Assembly (NCBI GenBank): GCA_015067175.1
Contig: SVMX01000005.1
Span: 1 to 64,000, forward strand
From: Oscillospiraceae bacterium
Lineage (GTDB): Bacteria; Bacillota; Clostridia; Oscillospirales; Ruminococcaceae
Length of the DNA: 64,000 bases
Reading direction: 5' to 3'
Made by a program: the position numbers and the translations under genes. A model generated the notes under the pieces. That model was not told where the DNA came from, made no database searches, and saw nothing but the letters and a program-made list of their open reading frames with translations. Shown here in pieces: positions 42,849 to 51,412 of this stretch. The stretch's first letter is position 1. Every line of letters starts with the position of its first letter.

Positions 42849-45092
42849 ATGAATTCAATGGCAGTGAAGCAAACACGGATAAACACCGATATATTTATCA
42901 TGCTTGGCATATATTTCGGTGCGCTTGCCATTCACCTTTTGCTTATTCAATGTGCTACCATATTCAACCTCACTCCCGATGAATACAGCGTTTCTGCTAT
43001 CGCCGCGTATGTAAACGGACTTGATTGGTCGTCTACCGTTTCCGAGGGCGGCTATTACGGATATCTACAGGGACTTTTGTATGCTCCCGTTTTTGTCATA
43101 ACAGACGACCCGTATCTGCGATACGACCTTATGCTTGCAATAAACGGCGCGCTGATAAGCTTTGCGCCCGTTATCGCATACTATCTCGGCAGGAGTGTGT
43201 TCGGGATTAAAAAAGGAGCTGCGGTGCTGTTTGCGCTTATCAGCGGACTTTATCCCAGCTATATGCTGCTGACGAAATTCACTTGGAATGAGACTCTATG
43301 CGATATTATACCGTGGGTGTTTCTGCTGCTTGTGTACAAGGCGCTTTCGTGCGGGGGCGCAAAAAAGCAGGTGCTTTCGGTGCTCGGCGGACTTACGCTT
43401 ATCGCAGGCTATGCCGCACACGGACGTATGCTCGCGCTTATGGCGGGCGGTATTGCGCTCATGCTTATCGTGCATTTTGTGATGAAAAGAAAAATATTCG
43501 GTTTTATCGGATTTTTTTCGGGCATCGGCGCAGGGCTTGCGGCTGATATCGTGCTTAAAAAAGTGTTTCAGAATGCGTTGTGGCTTGTGGAGCAAACAGG
43601 CTCAGCGCCAACCAACACGCTTGAAAACACGCTGTCAAGGATATTTTCCGCGGGCGGCGAAATAGTATCAAATTTTTTCAAAACGCTTATCGGACATCTG
43701 TTCTATTTTATAACCTCCACATGGGGCTTCGGCGCGGTTTGCATCGTAGTGATAATCAGCGTGCTGTGGAAGTATTTCAGAGCACTGATAAAGGCAAAAA
43801 AGACAGCCCACACCGAAAAAACGGAGATTTTATCCGATAACGAGGCGATACTTTCGCTGTTCACTTTGCTTGTGATGGTTGCGGTTTTTGCTGTAAGCGC
43901 GGCATTCAAATGCACCTCTCCTCACCTTGAGGCGCGCTGCGATACGCTGATATACGGCCGCTATACCGAGGTGTTTTATCCTATTGCGATATTTGCGGCG
44001 CTTGTGCTTATTCGGCGCGGCTGTTATACCTTGTTTCATTCGCTTGCGGCGCTGTGCAGTGCCGCGGTGATAAACGTGCTGACAGTCGCTTTGGTGGTGC
44101 CGTCTGTCGTTTCGGGCACGCGCATGACCTCTGCAATGATAATGGGGCTTGCGCCTATACGCTACGGCGAAAAGATGAAATCGCTTCCGACAGAGCAGTC
44201 TTTCATCAAGATGATGGCAACAACGATGATAATTCTGATGGCGCTGCTGCTGATACAGTTTATCATCAAAAAAAGCGGCCGTATATATCTGTTGTATTTG
44301 CTGACGCTTTCGGCAGGGCTGCTGTACACCAATGTTTATTGCTATTTCAATTACAATGTAACACAGGGCAAAAACGCACTTGTCGGCGCTGAACGCATGG
44401 AGCAGGCTCTCAGCATGGTGCAGGGAAGCGGACTTTACACAGTTTGCTTTTATGACCTTGCTTCCGAGCGCTATATAAAGGGACAGTTCATTCTTCCCGA
44501 GGGAGAGATAACGCTTGCGGACAGCTTCTATGACCTTGCAGACCTTACAGAACGCCCGCATTTCATGGTTGCCGACCGCGAGGACAATCTTCACGCGTGG
44601 ATAGATGATGTTTACCTTGTGGGAAGCATAAACAACAATATGCAGCTTTACGCCTGCACCGATGAAGCGCGCGAATGGGCGCGTTCACAGGGCTACAGCC
44701 TTAGCGAAAACGGCGCTGTGAGATATTCGGGCGCAGAGCTTACAGCGAGCAAGACCGCTTCTTACGAAGACGGACGGGTGATATGTCCTACAGGCGCAAG
44801 CGCCTATACAAATTACCTTACGCTGTACAACGCGGGAACATACCGCATAACCGTCACAGGCGAAGGCACAGACCTCGGACGTACTCTGATAAATCTCACT
44901 GCTTCTAAGGGAGAGCGAATGCTCGATTATATCATAACCGAGCGGAGCGGCGGAGTTCTTGTGATAGAATTTACCGTCGAGCAAAAGCTTGAGGGCGTTC
45001 GGTTTGAGCTTAGCAACAGCAACACCGAAGCGCTTGTGATAGAAAGCCTTGTTATAGAGTGCGAGGATACAACACTGCACCCGCTTGCATAG
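42849..45092 (+). CDS. GT-C-like membrane glycosyltransferase, second paralogue
   Basis: A 747-residue protein homologous to the preceding one (FNLTPDEYSVSAIAAYVNGLDWSSTVSEGGYYGYLQGLLYAPV). It has about twelve helices in the first 500 residues and an external C-terminal region of about 230 residues, which includes a beta-rich end (TVEQKLEGVRFELSNSNTEAL) that may bind carbohydrate. It lies 20 bp downstream of its paralogue and is probably co-transcribed with the GT2. Confidence 0.72.
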   Translation: MNSMAVKQTRINTDIFIMLGIYFGALAIHLLLIQCATIFNLTPDEYSVSAIAAYVNGLDWSSTVSEGGYYGYLQGLLYAPVFVITDDPYLRYDLMLAINGALISFAPVIAYYLGRSVFGIKKGAAVLFALISGLYPSYMLLTKFTWNETLCDIIPWVFLLLVYKALSCGGAKKQVLSVLGGLTLIAGYAAHGRMLALMAGGIALMLIVHFVMKRKIFGFIGFFSGIGAGLAADIVLKKVFQNALWLVEQTGSAPTNTLENTLSRIFSAGGEIVSNFFKTLIGHLFYFITSTWGFGAVCIVVIISVLWKYFRALIKAKKTAHTEKTEILSDNEAILSLFTLLVMVAVFAVSAAFKCTSPHLEARCDTLIYGRYTEVFYPIAIFAALVLIRRGCYTLFHSLAALCSAAVINVLTVALVVPSVVSGTRMTSAMIMGLAPIRYGEKMKSLPTEQSFIKMMATTMIILMALLLIQFIIKKSGRIYLLYLLTLSAGLLYTNVYCYFNYNVTQGKNALVGAERMEQALSMVQGSGLYTVCFYDLASERYIKGQFILPEGEITLADSFYDLADLTERPHFMVADREDNLHAWIDDVYLVGSINNNMQLYACTDEAREWARSQGYSLSENGAVRYSGAELTASKTASYEDGRVICPTGASAYTNYLTLYNAGTYRITVTGEGTDLGRTLINLTASKGERMLDYIITERSGGVLVIEFTVEQKLEGVRFELSNSNTEALVIESLVIECEDTTLHPLA

Positions 45093-45114
45093 GTGTGATA
45101 TTTCGGAGGATATA

Positions 45115-46467
45115 ATGCCGATACTGAATAAAAACGTAAAAAAGATCTCACCCGCAAGAACGCTGGTGTTGGGATTTTTAATAATAATCCTTGTCGGCAC
45201 GCTGCTGCTGTTTTTGCCGTTTGCGTCTGCCGACGGCACTTCGGCTGATTTTTCCGAGTGTCTGTTCACCGCTACCTCAGCAACCTGTGTCACGGGCATA
45301 ACAGTGGCGGATACATATTCAAGCTGGAGCCTTTTCGGTCAGATAGTGATCGCACTGCTTATACAGATAGGCGGTCTTGGCTTTGTTTCGATAATCACCT
45401 TTTTCAATATTGCCGCAGGAAAAAAGCTCGGCTTTCGCACTCTCGCAAACGCTGCTGACGGACTTACCGAAAACAGCTTTGTCGGCGGCCGCAGCATATT
45501 TGTGAGCATAATCAAATACTCGCTTATAATCGAGCTTGTCGGCGCTGTTATACTGGGCTTTGCATTCGTGCCGAAATACGGCGCATACGGCGTGTGGGTA
45601 AGCATTTTCATGAGCATATCGGCGTTCTGCAACGCAGGCTTTGACCTTATGGGACAAGCGGATGGCGTATCGAGCCTTATCGGCTTCAGCAATCAGCCGC
45701 TTGTGCTTATCACAATCGCATTGCTTATAACCATCGGCGGTCTTGGCTTTGTCGTTTGGGAGAACTTTCTTAATATCCGCAAGGTAAGAAAGCTGAGCCT
45801 GCACACACGCGCAGTGCTTCTTATGACAGCGATACTTGTGGTTGGCGGAACGATATTCTACCTAGCATCTGAGTGGAGCAATCCTGCCACTATCGGAGAT
45901 ATGGATTTCGGACAAAAGCTGCTGAATGCATTTTTTAGCAGCGTTTCCAACCGCTCGGCAGGCTTCAGCAGCATTGATGTCGCAGAAATGACGAGCTTCT
46001 CGCAGCTTGGAACTATGCTGCTTATGATGATAGGCGTAGCTCCTGCGTCAACAGGCGGCGGCATTAAGGTAACAACGCTGCTGGTGCTGGTGATGACAGT
46101 TGTTTCCTACATAAAAAACAAGAATGATGTGGAGATATTCCGCCATAAGATAGATAAGCTCACAGTATACCGTACGCTAGTCATAACAACGCTTACGATG
46201 TCGGCTGTGATGGTATGCTTTACGGTTATCTATTGCTTTACTTCCTTTGACGCGCTTCAATGCCTTTTCGAATCGGTAGCCGCCTGCTCTACGGCGGGAC
46301 TTTCGCTTGGCGTTTCGTCAGCGGCGGGATTTGGCGGTAAAGCTGTTATAATGCTGTTTATGTTCTGCGGACGTATCGGTCCGGTATCGCTGATAATGTC
46401 GCTTACTCTAAACAGCAGCAAACGAAAAAATCTTGTCGTCCCCGACGGACAGATATTTATAGGATAA
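45115..46467 (+). CDS. TrkH/KtrB family potassium transporter
   Basis: A 450-residue membrane protein with four P-loop-helix repeats; filter-like segments include SATCVTGITV, FCNAGFDLMG, NRSAGFSSID and CSTAGLSLGV. The GxxxG-type filters and MIGVAPASTGGGIKVTTLLVL match KtrB more than E. coli TrkH. Its cytosolic partner KtrA/TrkA is not in the window. The ATG at 45115 follows GGAGGATATA. It is 22 bp after the second GT-C gene. Confidence 0.92.
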   Translation: MPILNKNVKKISPARTLVLGFLIIILVGTLLLFLPFASADGTSADFSECLFTATSATCVTGITVADTYSSWSLFGQIVIALLIQIGGLGFVSIITFFNIAAGKKLGFRTLANAADGLTENSFVGGRSIFVSIIKYSLIIELVGAVILGFAFVPKYGAYGVWVSIFMSISAFCNAGFDLMGQADGVSSLIGFSNQPLVLITIALLITIGGLGFVVWENFLNIRKVRKLSLHTRAVLLMTAILVVGGTIFYLASEWSNPATIGDMDFGQKLLNAFFSSVSNRSAGFSSIDVAEMTSFSQLGTMLLMMIGVAPASTGGGIKVTTLLVLVMTVVSYIKNKNDVEIFRHKIDKLTVYRTLVITTLTMSAVMVCFTVIYCFTSFDALQCLFESVAACSTAGLSLGVSSAAGFGGKAVIMLFMFCGRIGPVSLIMSLTLNSSKRKNLVVPDGQIFIG

Positions 46468-46492
46468 AAAACACAGAAAGGACTGAAATGTT

Positions 46493-47197
46493 ATGGAGAC
46501 CTTTGCCCTCGGTAAGATTACCATGTACGTTTCCGATGACCACCGCTTCGGAACAGACGCTTTTCTTCTCGCGTATTATGCAGGAGTGCGCCCCGACAGC
46601 GTCGTGTGCGACCTGTGCACAGGCTGCGGAATTATTCCGCTCATCTTCTGCAAGAACGTTATGCCGCGCCTTGTATATGCGATAGATATACAAGAGGAGG
46701 CTATTGAGCTTCTGAATATGTCGGTCAAGAAGAACGGGCTTGAAAACACAGTTGCGCCTATTCTGACAGACCTGCGAGAGCTTGACCAGAAGATGCTTGC
46801 GTTTGAGTCTGTTGACATCGTGACCGCAAATCCGCCCTATATGACCAGCGGCAGCGGCTTTGAAAAGACTTCACGCCCGCAGGCTATTGCGCGGCATGAG
46901 CTTATGTGCACCGTTGACGATGTATGCAAGGCTGCGGGAAAGCTGCTTAAATACGGCGGACTTTTGAAGATGTGTCACCGTCCCGAGCGCCTTGCTGATG
47001 TAATAAACTCCATGCGTGAAAACAAGATAGAGCCTAAGAGCATCACATTCGTTCACAACAGTATCCTTGATAAGCCGTGGCTTTTCCTCATAACGGGAAA
47101 GAAAGGCGCAAAATCGGGCATGATAGTTGAGAAGCCTATGATACTGCGCAATGACGATAAATCCTACACAGAGGAGTATTCGCGTCTTTATGAATGA
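46493..47197 (+). CDS. trmN6: tRNA1(Val) (adenine37-N6)-methyltransferase-like protein
   Basis: A 234-residue SAM-dependent methyltransferase. Motif I (VCDLCTGCGIIPLIF) binds SAM and motif IV NPPY (TANPPYMTSGSGF) marks N6-adenine or similar N-methylation. The TrmN6/YfiC family modifies A37 of tRNA-Val. It overlaps rsmI by 8 bp, a common pairing in Firmicutes. Confidence 0.87.
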   Translation: METFALGKITMYVSDDHRFGTDAFLLAYYAGVRPDSVVCDLCTGCGIIPLIFCKNVMPRLVYAIDIQEEAIELLNMSVKKNGLENTVAPILTDLRELDQKMLAFESVDIVTANPPYMTSGSGFEKTSRPQAIARHELMCTVDDVCKAAGKLLKYGGLLKMCHRPERLADVINSMRENKIEPKSITFVHNSILDKPWLFLITGKKGAKSGMIVEKPMILRNDDKSYTEEYSRLYE

Positions 47198-48026
47198 TAC
47201 GGGAAAGCTTTACGTTGTCGGCACGCCGATAGGAAATCTTTCGGATTTCAGTCCGCGCGGTATTGAAACGCTTGAAAAAGTGGACTATATCGCGGCAGAG
47301 GACACGCGCGTAACGCTGCGGCTGATGACGCATTTCGGGATAAAAAAGCCGATGCTTAGCTACTACAAGCCGCATGAGGCTGAAAAAAGCGCGAAGATAC
47401 TCGCTCTGCTTGCAGAGGGTAATTCCGTGGCGCTTGTGTCGGATGCGGGAATGCCGTGCATCTCCGACCCCGGAGTGTATCTTGTGCAGAAATGCTATGA
47501 GCAGGGAACGCCTGTTGAGGTGATACCAAGCTGCAATGCTGCGATAGCGGCGGTTGCGATAAGCGGAATAGACACCATGCGATTTGCGTTTGAGGGCTTT
47601 TTGCCTGTTCCTAAAAAAGAGCGCGCCGCACGTCTTGATGAGATAAAGAACCTGCCGCACACGCTGATATTTTATGAGGCGCCGCATAAGCTGATAAAAA
47701 CGCTTGAAGATATGAAGACATCATTCGGCGGCGACAGATACTGCGCACTCTGCCGTGAGCTTACAAAGCTCCATGAAGAAGTCATCAGAGGCACGCTTGA
47801 TGAACTGTGCGGCTATTATGAAACTACCGAGCCGCGCGGCGAGTATGTTATAGTTGTTGCGGGTGCGGAAAAGACAGCCGCCGAGGAGCTTACGATAGAG
47901 CAAGCGGCAGAGCTTGCAAGGCAGCTCGTGCTTGGCGGAGAGAAGATGTCCGAAGCCTGCAAAAAAGCGGCAAAGGAAACAGGTTTTCCGAAACAGGAGA
48001 TATACAAGCTTTTGCTTGACGAATAA
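47190..48026 (+). CDS. rsmI: 16S rRNA (cytidine1402-2'-O)-methyltransferase
   Basis: A 278-residue tetrapyrrole-methylase-fold enzyme that 2'-O-methylates C1402 of 16S rRNA. Signatures are LYVVGTPIGNLSDFSPRGIETL, AAEDTRVT and VSDAGMPCISDPG. The ATG at 47190 gives the proper N-terminus; the upstream extension lies inside trmN6. Confidence 0.96.
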   Translation: MNDTGKLYVVGTPIGNLSDFSPRGIETLEKVDYIAAEDTRVTLRLMTHFGIKKPMLSYYKPHEAEKSAKILALLAEGNSVALVSDAGMPCISDPGVYLVQKCYEQGTPVEVIPSCNAAIAAVAISGIDTMRFAFEGFLPVPKKERAARLDEIKNLPHTLIFYEAPHKLIKTLEDMKTSFGGDRYCALCRELTKLHEEVIRGTLDELCGYYETTEPRGEYVIVVAGAEKTAAEELTIEQAAELARQLVLGGEKMSEACKKAAKETGFPKQEIYKLLLDE

Positions 48027-48048
48027 TTAAAAAGAGAGGTATTTTACT

Positions 48049-48207
48049 ATGAACAAGAAGAACAGTCCCTTTACATCGATAGTTCTGCCCATTCTCGGCG
48101 CTGTTGTTATAGTTGCAGGCGCTGTTGCATTTATCTGCATGAAGCTTGCAGAGGAGATGCGATACAACGAGAAGTGGAAGGATTATGACGAGTGCGGCTG
48201 GCACTAA
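48049..48207 (+). CDS. 52-residue single-pass membrane microprotein
   Basis: A short ORF with RBS AAAGAGAGG and ATG at 48049. It encodes a basic start (MNKKNSPFTS), one transmembrane helix (IVLPILGAVVIVAGAVAFIC) and a charged tail ending DYDECGWH. It starts 22 bp after rsmI and is probably translated from the same mRNA. No known family is recognised. Confidence 0.65.
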   Translation: MNKKNSPFTSIVLPILGAVVIVAGAVAFICMKLAEEMRYNEKWKDYDECGWH

Positions 48208-48208
48208 A

Positions 48209-48358
48209 CGAAATACCTGCGATAAATTTCCATATGCTTCGTCACCTGCGGCTTGACGTGCAGAAAGCACGCCCGCGCCTTGGTTCCTAGCCTATGAAAA
48301 TTTCTCTTGGTATTTCGGGCTTGGCGCGACAGATTTCCATAAGCTGCGTCACCTGTGG
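48209..48358 (+). repeat. Structured intergenic element with imperfect repeats
   Basis: A large hairpin can form. CGAAATACC (48209-48217) pairs with GGTATTTCG (48309-48317), AAATTTCCATA (48224-48234) pairs with TATGAAAATTT (48293-48303) with one mismatch, and CGTGC/GCACG (48257-48271) forms an inner hairpin. A 26-base direct repeat, 48226-48251 and 48333-48358, matches at 23 positions. No ORF fits. It may be an RNA control element for the following gene. Confidence 0.5.
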
Positions 48359-48397
48359 TATGAAGTACAACACCATCTTTGAGAGGGGGTAATCCCT

Positions 48398-49678
48398 ATG
48401 GTCTGCGGAAGATGCGGACGTGAATTTGACAGCAAGGCGCAGGATTACTGCGGCTTTTGCAAGACTGTGCACACAGCGGAGGGCGAGCCTATCCGCGACA
48501 TAGTGGGCATAGTCGGCTATATTGCGCAGCGCTTCGGCAAGGAAACGCTGCTTGACAGGCGCAAAACAGACGCGCTTATTGCGGATATATTCCCTAAAGA
48601 AAACGCGGTGCGCAGGCTTGTGTATGTGGCGCTGTATGACGGTTGTGCAAAAAAGCTTGCGGGAGTATGCGGCAAGCCCTTTGAGGTGCGCTGTGCGGCT
48701 GCTGCAAGGTGCGTTAAATCCCTGCGCGATGAGATAGGTCTGAAAGGAAAGAGTGCCGCTGACGCAGTTGAGGCTATCGGTCAAGCGCTTGGCTGTGAGA
48801 TAGCTTTCAGACGTCCCGCGGAAACGCCTGTTTCGGTGACTGAAAGTAAAAAGAACATCACCGATGCGGCGGAACAATACAGCCTCGGCAGACATTTCGA
48901 CCGTATCAAGGATTATTCCAAGGCGATGTACTGGTTTGAGCAGTCGGCTTTGCAGGACTGCGGCGAAGCGCAGTATTATGTCGGATTTTATCGTCTTGAG
49001 GGCAGAGGCTGTCAGCAGGATGTCGAGCAGGCATGGGAGTGGTTTTTACGCGGTGCGGAGAACAACATTCCCGCGGCGCAGTACATGACGGCGCAGTTCC
49101 TTGCCGAGGGACTTTTCTGCGAAAGGAACGAGCAGGCGGCGTTCAACTGGTTTATGGAAGCGGCACGCGCAGGCTATGATGACGCAGTGAACGTTATCGC
49201 GCTGTGCTATGAAAACGGCGTTTATGTGGCGAAAAATCCCGAGATAGCCGCGAAATGGCGCGGCGGCTTTGCCGAGCAGGAGCAGTATACAGAGGAGCTT
49301 CCCGAGCAGCCTCAGCCGCTTTCTGACGACGGCGAGGAGCTGTATCAATCAGCACGCCGCTGTCTTGCGGAGCAGGACTACGAGGGTGCTGCGATGTTTT
49401 ACAAGCGCGCTGCGGAGATGGGTCACGCAAGGGCGCAGTGCAGCTACGGCAAATGTCTGTACATAGGCAGCGGTATTGCGAAAAATCCCGCGGGAGCGTT
49501 TGCGTGGTTTGCAAAGGCGGCGGAGCAAAATCTCGATATCGCGCAATACAATCTCGGCATAATGTACCTAAAAGGCGTATACGTTGAGAAAAATATTGAC
49601 GAAGCAAAGCGATTTTTCACGCTTGCTATGGAAAACGGTCACCCCGAAGCGGGTAAAATATTAGCAAAGCTTAAATAA
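48398..49678 (+). CDS. Sel1-repeat protein with N-terminal zinc ribbon
   Basis: A 426-residue protein. It opens with a zinc ribbon (C3, C6, C18, C21), then a helical domain to about 145, then two blocks of Sel1/TPR-like repeats (for example AMYWFEQSALQDCGEAQYYVG, AFAWFAKAAEQNLDIAQYNLG). Such repeats bind other proteins. It precedes the TerY-C and kinase genes by a few tens of bases and may be the adaptor of that group. RBS GAGAGGGGG. Confidence 0.8.
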   Translation: MVCGRCGREFDSKAQDYCGFCKTVHTAEGEPIRDIVGIVGYIAQRFGKETLLDRRKTDALIADIFPKENAVRRLVYVALYDGCAKKLAGVCGKPFEVRCAAAARCVKSLRDEIGLKGKSAADAVEAIGQALGCEIAFRRPAETPVSVTESKKNITDAAEQYSLGRHFDRIKDYSKAMYWFEQSALQDCGEAQYYVGFYRLEGRGCQQDVEQAWEWFLRGAENNIPAAQYMTAQFLAEGLFCERNEQAAFNWFMEAARAGYDDAVNVIALCYENGVYVAKNPEIAAKWRGGFAEQEQYTEELPEQPQPLSDDGEELYQSARRCLAEQDYEGAAMFYKRAAEMGHARAQCSYGKCLYIGSGIAKNPAGAFAWFAKAAEQNLDIAQYNLGIMYLKGVYVEKNIDEAKRFFTLAMENGHPEAGKILAKLK

Positions 49679-49702
49679 ATTTTATAAACGGAGGAAGCAA
49701 CA

Positions 49703-50056
49703 ATGCTTACAGCAGCAGTAATTCTTACAAAATGCAAACAGGACCACAAGCTTTTCGGCATACGCACCGAGCAGCGCGAGGACGGCGCATGGTATGCTAC
49801 ATGGGCGTTCAAGGTATCCGAGCAGACCGCAAGCCGCGAGAAGTTCGGCGATACAAAGATAAGCGGCAATATTTATGTCACAACGGAATATCCCACCTGC
49901 CCCTACTGTGGAGCAAAGGGCTTTTTCCAGTGTGCAGACTGCGGCAAGACAAGCTGCTGGAACGGCGAGGCTGAAACGATATGCGAGTGGTGCGGAAACT
50001 CTGCGGAAACGGCTGCGGAGGAGAAATTTGACGCTATAAGCGGAGGCGGCTTCTGA
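49703..50056 (+). CDS. TerY-C-like zinc-binding protein
   Basis: A 117-residue protein. The C-terminal half carries seven cysteines in ribbon spacing (C66, C69, C77, C80, C85, C94, C97), resembling the TerY-C metal-binding domain normally fused to VWA proteins of tellurite-resistance/stress (Ter) systems. The N-terminal half (KCKQDHKLFGIRTEQREDG) fits the same family. No VWA domain is fused here. RBS GGAGG. Its stop overlaps the kinase start by one base. Confidence 0.7.
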   Translation: MLTAAVILTKCKQDHKLFGIRTEQREDGAWYATWAFKVSEQTASREKFGDTKISGNIYVTTEYPTCPYCGAKGFFQCADCGKTSCWNGEAETICEWCGNSAETAAEEKFDAISGGGF

Positions 50057-51333
50057 TGATAAAGGTCGGAGATAAGATACCGCTGGAGCTTGGCGGCTTC
50101 GCTGAAATAAAGGCGGTCCTCGGCTCGGGCGGACAGGGAACGGTATACCGTGTTTCATATCGCGACAAGGAATACGCGCTGAAGATGTATTTTAAGAACA
50201 AGCTGAAGCGCCCCGATATATTTAGGGATAACCTTGCTCTGCTTGCTGACGGAAGTACTGACAGCGGCTGCTTTGTCATGCCGCTTATGCTGACAGAGGA
50301 AACAAAGGACGGCTTCGGCTTTCTTATGGAGCTTATCCCGCCCGAATACAAGCCGTTTTCCGATATCCTTAATGCGCGAGTACGCTTTTCGGGGCTGTAT
50401 CCCATCGTAAACGCTGCTATCCGCATAGCTATGGCGTTCCGTGAGCTTCACAACAGCGGCAAGAGCTATCAGGACTTAAACGACGGCGGCTTTTTCATTC
50501 GTCCCTCGGACGGAGATGTGAAGATATGCGACTGTGATAACATCGCGCCTTACGGCGAGCATCTCGGAATTGCGGGCAAGCCCGGCTACATGGCGCCCGA
50601 GATTGTTCGCGGCGAAAAAGCGCCCGACAAGCTTACAGACCGCTATTCATTGGCGGTGCTTCTGTTCAGACTACTGCTTCGCGGCGACCCATTGGAGGGC
50701 AGCCGTGTGCTTAAAAGCGTATGTCTTACAGAGGAGGCTGAGCGGCGCCACTACGGTTTTGAGCCGATGTTTGTTTACGACCCAGACAACGACAGCAACC
50801 GTCCTGTGCGCGGCGTTCACAACAACATAATAAAGTTTTGGCGCATAATGCCCGAATATATCAGAGAGGCATTTACATATTCGTTTACCGTTGGACTTGA
50901 CCAGCCCGAAAAGCGCCTTATCGAAAAGCAGTGGCTTGACCTGCTTATAAGACTTCGCGGAGATATCTGCGCTTGCACCTGCGGCGCACAGAGTTTTGCA
51001 GAGGCTTATGAAAAGGACGATGAGGGCAGGTTTATTTGTCCGTGTTCGGCTCATTTCACACCACCCTTGCAGCTTACCGACGGAAAAAAGCGCGTGCTTC
51101 TTTCGGACGGCACAAAGCTGTTTTCAGAGGACATCTCAGTGATTGCCGAGGTCGTACGCAACAAGCTTAATCCCTCTTTGTGGGGAATAAAGAATCTTTC
51201 TGCCGAGTCTTGGGAATGTACGCTTCCCAATGGACAGGAAAAGCAGATACCCACAGATGGCGCAGCACCTATCTTTGTTGGAACAAAGCTTACGATAGGC
51301 GGAGTGGCTTACGAGATAAAGGAGTTTTCGTAA
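50056..51333 (+). CDS. Protein kinase-like protein with C-terminal zinc ribbon
   Basis: A 425-residue soluble protein. The kinase fold shows a glycine loop GSGGQGTVYR (23-32), K43 in ALKMYF, catalytic-loop D140 and N142 (YQDLNDGGFF, without the usual HR before D), metal Asp D159 in ICDCDN instead of DFG, and APE at 180-182. The C-terminal part (about 305-335) has CACTCG and CPCSAHF, a probable zinc site. The variant motifs resemble the kinases of TerY-P phosphorylation triads. The one-base overlap with the TerY-C gene suggests a functional pair. Confidence 0.78.
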   Translation: MIKVGDKIPLELGGFAEIKAVLGSGGQGTVYRVSYRDKEYALKMYFKNKLKRPDIFRDNLALLADGSTDSGCFVMPLMLTEETKDGFGFLMELIPPEYKPFSDILNARVRFSGLYPIVNAAIRIAMAFRELHNSGKSYQDLNDGGFFIRPSDGDVKICDCDNIAPYGEHLGIAGKPGYMAPEIVRGEKAPDKLTDRYSLAVLLFRLLLRGDPLEGSRVLKSVCLTEEAERRHYGFEPMFVYDPDNDSNRPVRGVHNNIIKFWRIMPEYIREAFTYSFTVGLDQPEKRLIEKQWLDLLIRLRGDICACTCGAQSFAEAYEKDDEGRFICPCSAHFTPPLQLTDGKKRVLLSDGTKLFSEDISVIAEVVRNKLNPSLWGIKNLSAESWECTLPNGQEKQIPTDGAAPIFVGTKLTIGGVAYEIKEFS

Positions 51334-51363
51334 CAGCCGTGAAAGCTTAATTTAGCAATAAAT

Positions 51364-51397
51364 ATCCCCCTGAAAAGCGATGGCTCTTCAGGGGGAT
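51364..51397. terminator. Hairpin between convergent genes
   Basis: A perfect 11-bp stem, ATCCCCCTGAA (51364-51374) with TTCAGGGGGAT (51387-51397). No T-tract is present on either side, so termination efficiency is uncertain. Confidence 0.6.
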
Positions 51398-51412
51398 CGT
51401 GCTATTTAAATA

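Noticed and set aside
44685-45299. 204-codon minus-strand ORF across the GT-C/TrkH junction
   Set aside because: It overlaps the ends of two supported genes and has no domain or RBS.
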